A stretch of 64,000 nt of DNA from Cellvibrio sp. UBA7661 (GTDB lineage: Bacteria; Pseudomonadota; Gammaproteobacteria; Pseudomonadales; Cellvibrionaceae), in assembly GCA_002483365.1 (NCBI GenBank), contig DLHT01000015.1, forward strand, positions 168,910-232,909. Reading direction: 5' to 3'. Made by a program: the position numbers and the translations under genes. Shown here piece by piece: positions 44,881 to 51,645 of the stretch (the first letter of the stretch is position 1; each line of letters begins with the position of its first letter). The notes below the pieces were generated by a model, which was given only the letters and a program-made list of their open reading frames with translations, made no database searches and had not been told where the DNA came from.

Positions 44881-44942
44881 CGTAGGTTGGCGGTGAGCTT
44901 GCGAACCCCAACGAATTTTAAAGGCGGAAATGTTCCGCCTTT
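44881..44942. repeat. Short REP-like palindrome and hairpin before the cassette array
   Basis: CGTAGGTTGG...CCCCAACG (44881-44913) is a GTAGGTTGG-type palindrome. It is followed by a perfect 10-base hairpin AAAGGCGGAA-ATG-TTCCGCCTTT (44920-44942) that could act as a terminator. Both lie in the gene-free stretch upstream of the integron cassettes. Confidence 0.5.
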
Positions 44943-45105
44943 CGCTCCCTTATCAGAAAAGGATGGCACGACTGAAAGCCAGTAATGGCGAGGTCTTGAA
45001 AGATATGTTATGAAATATTCTTTAAAAATTTACACGGAAAAATTCCGGTTCAAAATGCGGAAATTTTCCATCTAATTACATTGTTATGACCAAATTGAGT
45101 ACAAA

Positions 45106-45359
45106 ATGCTTACTGTAGAAAAAGACATAAAAGGCGAGCAAATTTATATTCATGGTTCTCCTGAGAAGTTGCGCTGGCTTGCTGCAAAGTTAGAATCCAT
45201 AGCGAACTATGCAGAACTTCACGGGAATTCCCATGATCATTTCATGACTTCTGTGTGGGGCGGAATGAACTAAGCAGTGAGCTTAAAGGAAAAGCTGAGT
45301 CTCACTCGCTTATTAACCACTTAATAATTTACGGCTGGCAAGAAAAAGGTCAGTCATAA
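45106..45359 (+). pseudogene. Integron cassette gene, Imm32-like immunity protein, frameshifted
   Basis: The ATG at 45106 opens MLTVEKDIKGEQIYIHGS and runs to DHFMTSVWGGMN, then stops at 45273. One missing base near 45269 explains this: the next frame reads LSSELKGKAESH, then LINHLIIYGWQEKGQS, and ends with the TAA at 45357, which lies inside the attC site, as is usual for cassettes. The restored 84-residue protein resembles small Imm32-type immunity proteins often found in cassettes. As written the protein is truncated at 55 residues. Family assignment is from memory of the WGGxELSxEL pattern. Confidence 0.6.
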
Positions 45360-45485
45360 CAAATCGTGCCAGGTTCGCCCGCTTCGCGGGCTGGACGGTT
45401 TGTAAGTCGGCTCTTTGTGGTTTTGCTACGCAAAAGTAATCCACAAAGTTCCAACTTACAAACCGCCCCTGCACTTAGCGTTAGG
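45355..45485 (+). repeat. Integron attC site 1
   Basis: The site runs from CATAACAAATCGTGCCAGG to CCTGCACTTAGCGTTAG. The outer boxes (ATAAC...GCGTTAG) and inner boxes (GTGCCAGG with CCTGCAC, leaving one extrahelical base) fit attC architecture. The centre forms a long palindrome: CGGTTTGTAAGT/ACTTACAAACCG and CTTTGTGG/CCACAAAG around TTGCTACGCAA. An extra 15-base hairpin (GCCCGCTTCGCGGGC, 45377-45391) is inserted near the left box. Confidence 0.8.
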
Positions 45486-45502
45486 AACTGGGGAATCGAG
45501 AA

Positions 45503-46054
45503 ATGAGTGACGAAGGAAAAGAAATAACTCCAGAACAGATCTTTAAAAAAAAGGTTTGGCGGCAATCTATTTCAATTAGTGAAAGCATGGAAAAATTCAC
45601 CACATGGACAATTACCGGTTGTGCAGCCTTGGTAGGTTTAACAATTAGTAATCTCGGGTCTATTAACTCTGTAATATCACTTTCATCGCTAAAGTATTCC
45701 ATATTCTTTTTTGTGGCGTCATTGGTATTCGGGGTCATTAGTAAAATGTGTGGCATGGCATTGCTATCAGCCATTAATCTAGTTAACGACATCGAATCTC
45801 AATTATCATCTCCCGCAGGGAAAGGCTTAATGGATTCAATGCAAATAACATCAAAGCAACTAGCTGAGGAATTAGCAGAACCATTTTGGTGGTCTCTATC
45901 AACACTGATGCAAAAATCCGGCAATGCGGGTATTAAAGACTATTTAACAGCTGACAAGCGATTGGTAAATTTATTTTGCGTGCAGTTATATACAAATCTC
46001 GCACACATTTTATTTGCAGCATTTGCAATAATTGCAATAATTATTTGTGCGTAG
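45503..46054 (+). CDS. Cassette-borne hypothetical membrane protein
   Basis: A 183-residue protein of no recognised family. It has three hydrophobic segments (TTWTITGCAALVGLTIS, YSIFFFVASLVFGVI and LAHILFAAFAIIAIIICA at the very C-terminus) and a charged N-terminus (SDEGKEITPEQIFKKKVW). It starts 18 bases after the attC site 1 core and is AT-rich compared with the flanking core genes, as expected of an integron cassette. Function unknown. Confidence 0.65.
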   Translation: MSDEGKEITPEQIFKKKVWRQSISISESMEKFTTWTITGCAALVGLTISNLGSINSVISLSSLKYSIFFFVASLVFGVISKMCGMALLSAINLVNDIESQLSSPAGKGLMDSMQITSKQLAEELAEPFWWSLSTLMQKSGNAGIKDYLTADKRLVNLFCVQLYTNLAHILFAAFAIIAIIICA

Positions 46055-46061
46055 TACGCAT

Positions 46062-46171
46062 GCCTACAAGCAATCAAGCGGATGACCTTTAAGTTGTACT
46101 TTTGCCATTCCGCTAAGCTCCATTTTATGGAAAAAGTACAACTTAAATTCCACCGCTTATCGCGGCGACAT
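46062..46171 (+). repeat. Degenerate attC-like site 2
   Basis: GCCTACAAGCAATCAAGCGG at the left and CCGCTTATCGCGGCGACATAA at the right enclose a long palindrome (TTTAAGTTGTACTTTT / AAAAGTACAACTTAAA). The outer boxes resemble GCCTAACAAGC and GCGTTAT with one or two changes, so the site looks decayed. Confidence 0.6.
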
Positions 46172-46181
46172 AAGAGAAAGC

Positions 46182-46637
46182 ATGAAAAAATACTGGCCAT
46201 TTAGTGACACAACACACGAAGAGATTTCTTTCTATGAAGGTGAATCTAAATTTCTATCTGATTACGAAAATTGTATAGAGAAAGAGCGTAATTTATTTTG
46301 TGCGTGGTGGTGTCAAGCAGAAGTTTTAAATGGAGGACTAGAGCAATTCTTTTTTAATGACACTGGAGTTCTAGCACCTGAAGCAGTGCAAGCTTTTTAT
46401 GCTTTAAACGCACCAGAGCTGGCGCAAAGCTTAGAAAAAGCAATGTCGATTTTTGGTTCAAAATATCCACGCAATAGAGAACTAAGACACAGTATTCTTG
46501 CATCTGTGCTGGCCTCCCATGCTGATCCTGAGCAATTATTCGGTTCACTTGATGAAGAGTTTTGTAATCTTCTTTATGAAGAAAATGGCGGGTTAGAGCA
46601 CTTGGCAATTGAATACTGCAAAGAAAAAAGCTTATAA
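46182..46637 (+). CDS. Cassette-borne DMP19/DUF4375-like protein
   Basis: A 151-residue soluble protein with the pattern AEVLNGGLEQFFFNDTGVLAPEAV followed by helical repeats, which matches the DMP19-like DUF4375 family. Members are common in integron arrays and near toxins; DMP19 itself is a DNA-mimic protein, but DUF4375 proteins have no general function assigned. The stop codon TAA is part of the following attC box (TTATAAC), the usual cassette layout. Ribosome binding site AAGAGAAAG is close. Confidence 0.7.
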   Translation: MKKYWPFSDTTHEEISFYEGESKFLSDYENCIEKERNLFCAWWCQAEVLNGGLEQFFFNDTGVLAPEAVQAFYALNAPELAQSLEKAMSIFGSKYPRNRELRHSILASVLASHADPEQLFGSLDEEFCNLLYEENGGLEHLAIEYCKEKSL

Positions 46638-46719
46638 CAAATCGCAGTTTTGTGGTTTTGCTGCGCAAAAGTATTCCACAAAGTCACAACTTACAAACTG
46701 TCCCTGCGCTCAGCGTAAT
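46632..46719 (+). repeat. Integron attC site 3
   Basis: TTATAACAAATCGCAG at the left and CCCTGCGCTCAGCGTAAT at the right flank a palindrome (CAGTTT/AAACTG, TTTGTGG/CCACAAAG, TTTTGCTGCGCAAAA). It shares its centre almost exactly with attC site 1. The right box reads GCGTAAT instead of GCGTTAG, so recombination there may be impaired. Confidence 0.75.
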
Positions 46720-46996
46720 GCAAAATGGAGAAGTAGCCTTGGTAACTTATGTAGGAACGGCCAGGATATGGATAATTGTTTGCTTTCTAATAGCCTATAT
46801 GTTTTTGGCAATTAATCTTGTCATGATGCTTATGGAGAGAAAATTATTTCAGCTTGGCGCAGCTAAAGCAGTGGAGGAAATATCTAGTATGCTTAGCAAA
46901 TCCAAAAACCCTAAAGAATACGTTCTGGCAAGGCTATACTTTTTTGGTTCGCTTTTCATGCTGCTAAGTGGAGTGGTTTTGCTGCCTTATCTATAG
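46718..46996 (+). CDS. Cassette-borne small membrane protein
   Basis: A 92-residue protein of unknown family with two membrane helices (IWIIVCFLIAYMFLAINLVMM and LYFFGSLFMLLSGVVLL) joined by a helical loop rich in Ser and Lys. I start at the ATG next to the attC box; a TTG at 46739 preceded by GGAG is an alternative. The stop is followed at once by GCATAACAAGCG, the left box of another attC. Confidence 0.5.
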   Translation: MQNGEVALVTYVGTARIWIIVCFLIAYMFLAINLVMMLMERKLFQLGAAKAVEEISSMLSKSKNPKEYVLARLYFFGSLFMLLSGVVLLPYL

Positions 46997-46997
46997 G

Positions 46998-47010
46998 CAT
47001 AACAAGCGTA
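46998..47010 (+). repeat. Truncated attC left box 4
   Basis: GCATAACAAGCG follows the stop codon of the preceding small gene directly, like the left box of attC sites, but no matching palindrome or right box follows before the next gene. Confidence 0.45.
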
Positions 47011-47045
47011 GCAATTCGAAATTGAATAATTTGTTGAATTTTTCT

Positions 47046-47375
47046 ATGGAAACTTTTCTTATCTTCGTTTGGTTTGCTTCGTCCGGCTTGGCTTATCTAT
47101 ATTATTTTTCAAAAGTTGCCGAGCTCAATGAAGAGCTTAAAAAAACTACTATAAGCCAATCCTCATGGCTCTCGGAATTTAAATATCTTAATCTGCTATT
47201 ATTAGTAAATAATCAATCGTTCGTATTTCGCTTACTAAAAGAAAACATAGAATCTATAAAGCAAGAAAATTTACGAAATTTAGCTAAACAATGTAAATCT
47301 AGTTACTGTTTAGCTTTTGGGCTATTCGTTCTATCATTTTTACTACTCGCGCTAAAGTTTTATTTTGAAAAATAG
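47046..47375 (+). CDS. Cassette-borne hypothetical membrane protein
   Basis: A 109-residue protein of unknown family with a hydrophobic N-terminus (FLIFVWFASSGLAYLYYF), a helical middle and a C-terminal membrane segment (LAFGLFVLSFLLLALKF). Very AT-rich, like its neighbours. I start at the ATG at 47046, not at the upstream ATG inside the previous gene. It is followed by another attC-like left box (GGCATAACAAGCG at about 47409). Confidence 0.5.
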   Translation: METFLIFVWFASSGLAYLYYFSKVAELNEELKKTTISQSSWLSEFKYLNLLLLVNNQSFVFRLLKENIESIKQENLRNLAKQCKSSYCLAFGLFVLSFLLLALKFYFEK

Positions 47376-47408
47376 TTAAGTTGCAGTTAGTCAAATTCAT
47401 AAAAATGG

Positions 47409-47425
47409 CATAACAAGCGACTGCG
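47409..47425 (+). repeat. Truncated attC left box 5
   Basis: TGGCATAACAAGCGACTGC has the left box and inner box of an attC of the ATAACAAGCG type. The right half is missing; a GTAGGTTGG palindrome lies about 80 bases further on. Confidence 0.45.
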
Positions 47426-47506
47426 GTTAAAATTAGAAAAGCACGGCATCAAAAATAGCTCTGATCGCTAGCAGAGCATCCCGCCATCAGTTTCCACTTT
47501 TATCAC

Positions 47507-47577
47507 GTAGGTTGGACAGCAATGCCCAACAAATCTATTCAATAACCAAAAATGTTGGGCATGACTGCCCAACCTAC
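47507..47577. repeat. Inverted-repeat element closing the cassette array
   Basis: Arms of 24 bases (GTAGGTTGGACAGCAATGCC.. and its partner) match at 21 of 24 positions and are separated by 23 bases. It belongs to the same GTAGGTTGG type seen at 44881 and may be a small MITE. Confidence 0.7.
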
Positions 47578-47593
47578 AGTAAGAGCCAACTAA

Positions 47594-48307
47594 TTGAAAC
47601 TCAGTAAAAGACTTCAACAAATCGAATCCATGGTGAGTTCACAATACGATCATATTTGGGATTGTTGTTGTGACCATGGTTTATTGGGGGCAGAGTTGGT
47701 GGCCAGAAAGGCTGCGCCTTATGTGCATTTTGTGGATCTTGTACCTGAGCTTATGGATCAGCTGGAAAATAAACTGCAGCGCTATTTTCCAATTGATGAA
47801 GAAGCAAATTTTCACTCTCTTTCCTATTCGAAATGGCAAGTGCATTGTATGGATTTATGTCAGTTGCAATTGCAGGAGTTTAAGGGAAAGCATTTAGTCA
47901 TTATTGCGGGTGTGGGCGGTGATTTAATGAGTGCGATGGTTAAGGCAATTGCACAAAACAATGCTGCTGCCGACATAGATTTTCTCTTGTGCCCTGTGCA
48001 CCACCAATACACGTTAAGGCAACAATTAATTGCGCTCGATCTTGGTTTGAAAGCTGAAAGCTTGATGATTGAAAACCGTCGCTATTATGAAATCATCCTG
48101 GCATCTCCCCTTAAAAATAAGGGCGTTTCAATTATAAGTCCCGTCGGCCATTCAATTTGGCAATGCCACAATCAGGATGAATTTAATCTTGCGTCTGGCT
48201 ACCTGAACAAAACGCTCGCACATTACCAGCGAAAACAACTAAAGAGCGGTGCCGAGGTACAGCCAACTATAGATGCTTATAGTGCAGTCACTCTCCAATA
48301 TTCTTAA
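47594..48307 (+). CDS. TrmK-like tRNA (adenine-N1) methyltransferase
   Basis: A 237-residue class I SAM-dependent methyltransferase of the TrmK (DUF633) family, which in Bacillus methylates A22 of tRNA. The N-terminus KLSKRLQQIESMV, SAM-binding IWDCCCDHGLLGAELV, and VIIAGVGGDLMSAMV are characteristic. It starts with a TTG; the next ATG at 47630 would remove conserved residues. It borders the cassette region and may have been its neighbour before decay. Confidence 0.82.
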   Translation: MKLSKRLQQIESMVSSQYDHIWDCCCDHGLLGAELVARKAAPYVHFVDLVPELMDQLENKLQRYFPIDEEANFHSLSYSKWQVHCMDLCQLQLQEFKGKHLVIIAGVGGDLMSAMVKAIAQNNAAADIDFLLCPVHHQYTLRQQLIALDLGLKAESLMIENRRYYEIILASPLKNKGVSIISPVGHSIWQCHNQDEFNLASGYLNKTLAHYQRKQLKSGAEVQPTIDAYSAVTLQYS

Positions 48308-48345
48308 CATAAAAATTTTTATTTGCTCGATTAAATTTGAAAACG

Positions 48346-48379
48346 AAAAAGCAATCGCACTACGCGATTGCCTTTTTTA
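48346..48379. terminator. Bidirectional terminator
   Basis: AAAAAGCAATCGC-ACTA-CGCGATTGCCTTTTTT lies between the convergent trmK-like and M23 peptidase genes and has A- and T-runs on both sides. Confidence 0.85.
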
Positions 48380-48401
48380 TTTCGTACATTAAATGTGTAA
48401 A

Positions 48402-49475
48402 TTACTTGCGCCAGATTCCGGTGTACACAGAACCGCAATACCACCAACCGTGCAGGTAGAAACCTTGGCTGGATAAAGTCGCTTGCTTGCTGTTGAAGGT
48501 AGTCAGGTTCATGCCGTGGTAGGCAACCCATGCACCTTGCGATGGAACCCAGCCAGTGTTGTAAATCTGGCCGCTGTCGGTGCAGGCGTAGGTATTTGGC
48601 ATTTCGCCTGAATCAGCAAAGTGGTTGAACCAGGATTGCATACGCGCAGCGGGAATGTTGTTCACTGTCCAGTTACCTACGGAATGCGGTGCCCACACCA
48701 TGACCTCGCCGGTTGGTAATGCATTGCCACTCAACAGATTCCACGTCGCATTGACCGATGCAGTTTGATTGGCAAAAGATGTGGTTTGGCCGTGGTCGAA
48801 TTTCAACTTCACTGCGCTACCGCCCGGCGTTTGTACATGCACATGCAGGTGCGGGCCGGATGAATTTCCTACGTTACCCACGTTACCCAAAAATTGGCCT
48901 TTGGTTATACGCGCACCGCCGCTCACTGCGCCGTCGGCATTCAGTACATAACCCGGCTTGGCGGTTGAACTGTAGGTTGCCGTCTTGGGGCAGAGGTTAC
49001 TTGGAATGGTGCCCGGTTGTGCGTGCGCATAGAGGGCGTAGTTGCCGTCATCTTGCAGCACATACAAATAGTTACCGGCGTAAGAGATATAACCGTCGGT
49101 GACTTTGCTGTGATTGGAACCAGGGGTGTTTTCCGGTGCGTTGCGCCAGCAATTTACGACGACACCATCATCCATTGCGCGAATTTTTGCACCGTAGATT
49201 ATGTAGCTGGAGTTGAGATTGGTAGCGGATGAATCCGTCTTTAGCTGCGACCATTTACCGCTGCCAATATGGCGACGGGCAACTATATCCAACGCATGAG
49301 CCTGCGAGCCGCCAGACCAATGGGTATTGGTGGTGTAGCGATAGTTGAGGTTGATGTCATCAGCGCGCAGCGGGAAATCCCCTGCTGTAGCAGCGATAGA
49401 GACCAGTGCTGCAGAAACGGCAATGAATGAACGGGCAATAGCGAGTGAACGAGTAAAACCATGATGTGCTTTCAT
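48402..49475 (-). CDS. Secreted M23-family metallopeptidase with C-terminal repeat domain
   Basis: The 357 residues begin with a signal peptide (SFIAVSAALVSIAATAG). The LytM-like part has AHALDIV as first metal-ligand region, YALYAHAQPG, and the zinc motif SGPHLHVHV near residue 220. Such enzymes cut peptidoglycan or peptide cross-links outside the cell. From about residue 275 the RMQSWFNHFADSGEMPN and GFYLHGWWYCGSVYTGIW stretches resemble the tandem beta-repeat found in secreted peptidases and polyglycine hydrolases. Single-gene unit. Confidence 0.8.
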   Translation of the reverse strand: MKAHHGFTRSLAIARSFIAVSAALVSIAATAGDFPLRADDINLNYRYTTNTHWSGGSQAHALDIVARRHIGSGKWSQLKTDSSATNLNSSYIIYGAKIRAMDDGVVVNCWRNAPENTPGSNHSKVTDGYISYAGNYLYVLQDDGNYALYAHAQPGTIPSNLCPKTATYSSTAKPGYVLNADGAVSGGARITKGQFLGNVGNVGNSSGPHLHVHVQTPGGSAVKLKFDHGQTTSFANQTASVNATWNLLSGNALPTGEVMVWAPHSVGNWTVNNIPAARMQSWFNHFADSGEMPNTYACTDSGQIYNTGWVPSQGAWVAYHGMNLTTFNSKQATLSSQGFYLHGWWYCGSVYTGIWRK

Positions 49476-49747
49476 TTTAAATTTCCTTTTAAATAAAACT
49501 GAATGAATGTTTTGTCACGCAGAGCCAGCATATCCAGAACCATCGAATACGGCTGTGAAATATTCACCAAGCAATGCGGTAAAACGTCCTTTGCACAGAT
49601 GGCGCTTGTTTATCTGCCCCTAAACTGTTGAATTGTGTGGCCGCAGTCAGACGATAATTTTTTTAATCCTGTTTGCGCTGGTAAATACCACTACACCGCC
49701 TAAGCTTAAAGAGCGTTACCGATAGTGATAAACAGGAGGTGAGCACG

Positions 49748-49864
49748 ATGAGCAAATCGCAAGATAAACGTAAAGAAAGTAAGAAACCTGCAAAACATAC
49801 CGCGAAAGAAAAGCAGCAATTGAAAAAAGCCAAGCAGGCTGAGCAGGCGCATCGCGAGTTTTAG
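49748..49864 (+). CDS. Lysine-rich small protein, 38 aa
   Basis: A 38-residue protein, too short for usual gene finding: MSKSQDKRKESKKPAKHTAK continues with a basic helix rich in Lys, Gln and Ala. A near-perfect ribosome binding site (AGGAGGTGA) sits seven bases before the ATG and an intrinsic terminator follows 26 bases after the stop, so it looks like a real, well-translated gene. Its basic composition suggests nucleic acid contact, which is only an inference. Confidence 0.65.
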   Translation: MSKSQDKRKESKKPAKHTAKEKQQLKKAKQAEQAHREF

Positions 49865-49890
49865 AATTTGATTATGTTTAGGTTGGAGAC

Positions 49891-49918
49891 AAGGGCGCAA
49901 TGATTGCGCCCTTTTTGT
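49891..49918 (+). terminator. Terminator after the lysine-rich small gene
   Basis: AAGGGCGCAA-TGA-TTGCGCCCTT followed by TTTG. A strong hairpin with a T-run. Confidence 0.85.
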
Positions 49919-49965
49919 TTACCGCATTCTTTATCGCATTGTTTATTACAGAAAATCCATCAGGG

Positions 49966-50436
49966 CTAGTTGCCCACAAACTCACGCACCCGCAACAACT
50001 TCTCAGCTACTTCCGAGCCTTGGGGCGCAAAGCGCAACCCTTGTTGGGCAAACATATCTGCCTTCTGCGACAGGCCTAATTGGGCGTAGGCTTGGGCAAG
50101 CACCAAATACAAATCTGCTGCGCGGCGCTCGATACGCAGGCCACGCTCGGCAGTCGCAATTGCACCTTGATAATCCTGTTGCAGATATTGGCTGTGCGCC
50201 TGTCTGGCCAGGCTCAACGCTGCCGGGTTCAGGGCTTGTACTGGCGGTGTCGCTGGCGTTGGCACTACACCGGGCTGGGGCTGCACAACGACAGGTTCAG
50301 CGGGCTTGGTGACGGCGGGTTTTTCAATAACCGGCGCGGGGCGCTGTGGAGCTTGTGGTTGGGTAGAACAGCCAACCATGGTGAGCACACCTGCGATGGC
50401 ACAGGTGCGCGCCAATAAACGGATCGATACAGACAT
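49966..50436 (-). CDS. TPR-containing lipoprotein
   Basis: The 156 residues begin with a lipoprotein signal peptide (lipobox VGC, Cys near residue 23), then a proline-rich linker (PAPVIEKPAVTKPAEPV) and two TPR-like helix pairs (ALSLARQAHSQYLQQDYQGA, LYLVLAQAYAQLGLSQKA). TPRs mediate protein contacts, so an envelope scaffold is likely. It lies 77 bases after a ParA-type ATPase gene in the same direction; whether they act together is unknown. Confidence 0.8.
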   Translation of the reverse strand: MSVSIRLLARTCAIAGVLTMVGCSTQPQAPQRPAPVIEKPAVTKPAEPVVVQPQPGVVPTPATPPVQALNPAALSLARQAHSQYLQQDYQGAIATAERGLRIERRAADLYLVLAQAYAQLGLSQKADMFAQQGLRFAPQGSEVAEKLLRVREFVGN

Positions 50437-50513
50437 TGTAAATAACTCTTAAATAACTCTACTAAGGAGTTCTGGTGCGATGGATTGAGGTCGACAAAGG
50501 GAGCGGTGGCGAC

Positions 50514-51275
50514 TTAGTCGTTCTCTTTCGCCGCCGCTTTTAGCAGGCGCGCCACTTCTTTCCACATATCAAGATACGCCAGTGCCGCGCGGCTGCGCTG
50601 ATTGTAGCTGGTCAGGGGCGCACGGCGCAGCCCCATTTGCTCCACGGCGGCATCATTGGGGATGTACGTCTTGAGCATGGGCACCGGCATTTTCTTGCTG
50701 TTTTCAATCGCCTCGCGGTGCAAGCTGCGGCGCATATCCACCTGATTGAAAAAGCCGACGATGCGCTCGGGGGCCGACTTTTTGCCTTTTAAAAACTCCA
50801 CCACCTGCTCCATTGCGCGGATGGACAAAGGGCTGGGGATCATCGGGATCAGCAAAATATCCACCTCCATCAACAGCTGCTCCACGCTGGGCGAGAGTGT
50901 CGGCGGGCAGTCAAAAATCAGAATGTCGGCTTTATCGCTCAGGGGTTTAAGCAGTTGCTTGAGGAATTTTTTGTCTTTGCTGAGCTCATCGAATTCGCTG
51001 TCCAAACTGCGCAAACTCAGATCAGCAGGAATTAACATCAGGCGCGGATAAGGGCTGTACAGCTCCATCTCGCCAATCGATTTGCCTTTGCTAAACAGCT
51101 TGATCGCCTTGGCGGTCTCCGGCTCCTGTTGGCAAAACCAGCTGGCTGCCGCTTGCGGGTCTAAGTCCCAGAGAATGACGTTTTTCTTCGCGGCCGCGGC
51201 CATATAGGCCATGTTGACTGCCGTCGTAGTTTTACCTACACCACCTTTGAGGTTGTAAAACGCGATTTTTATCAT
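50514..51275 (-). CDS. ParA/MinD-family ATPase
   Basis: A 253-residue ATPase with a deviant Walker A LKGGVGKTT at residues 9-16, switch LWDLDPQAAASWF, and Walker B ILIFDCPPTLSPSVEQLL. ParA-type proteins position cargo such as chromosomes or protein clusters. No ParB or parS-like partner is adjacent, so it is probably an orphan. The closest relatives in pseudomonads lie next to srkA, and a srkA fragment starts 188 bases away here. Confidence 0.87.
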   Translation of the reverse strand: MIKIAFYNLKGGVGKTTTAVNMAYMAAAAKKNVILWDLDPQAAASWFCQQEPETAKAIKLFSKGKSIGEMELYSPYPRLMLIPADLSLRSLDSEFDELSKDKKFLKQLLKPLSDKADILIFDCPPTLSPSVEQLLMEVDILLIPMIPSPLSIRAMEQVVEFLKGKKSAPERIVGFFNQVDMRRSLHREAIENSKKMPVPMLKTYIPNDAAVEQMGLRRAPLTSYNQRSRAALAYLDMWKEVARLLKAAAKEND

Positions 51276-51462
51276 AAGGATTCCGTCTTTTAGGAAGTTA
51301 CCGAGCGACCAGCCTGAATATTAACTTGTAGCATTTTTAACCGAATCCTTCAAAATTTATGCAGCGATTTGCGCGAAAAAGTGTTTACTAAGGCGCAATC
51401 GGGCGTCGACAGGTACACTCAGCCCCCATCGCCTCACTGGCTGCTATTGCGAACCCCAATTT

Positions 51463-51588
51463 ATGACACACCCTTATGAACAACTCACACCGGATCTGGT
51501 ACTTGATGCAATCGAGAGCACCGGCCTGCTGAGTGATGCCCGCATCCTCGCACTCAATAGTTACGATACCCTTAACGTGCACATGTAG
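51463..51588 (+). pseudogene. srkA: 5' remnant of native srkA (yihE/rdoA), cut by a GInt island
   Basis: ATG at 51463 opens THPYEQLTPDLVLDAIES and runs to ALNSYD, matching the N-terminus of stress response kinase A through about codon 35. After 51566 the match ends and the frame stops at 51586-51588. About 19 of the first 35 residues equal those of the complete srkA copy at 57624. The remnant has the GC-rich codon use of the surrounding chromosome. The rest of this gene is not in the window. Confidence 0.85.
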
Positions 51589-51607
51589 ACATGAATACCC
51601 TAACGTG
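51567..51607. other. Putative GInt left attachment region
   Basis: TACCCTTAACGTG (51567-51579) and TACCCTAACGTG (51596-51607) form an imperfect direct repeat. Between them CATGT-AG-ACATG (51582-51593) is an inverted repeat. This direct- and inverted-repeat set sits exactly where srkA homology ends, so it is a plausible recombinase binding and crossover region. Confidence 0.5.
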
Positions 51608-51645
51608 ATTGAATGTATGTACAGGGCTGTTGCAGGAGATCACAA

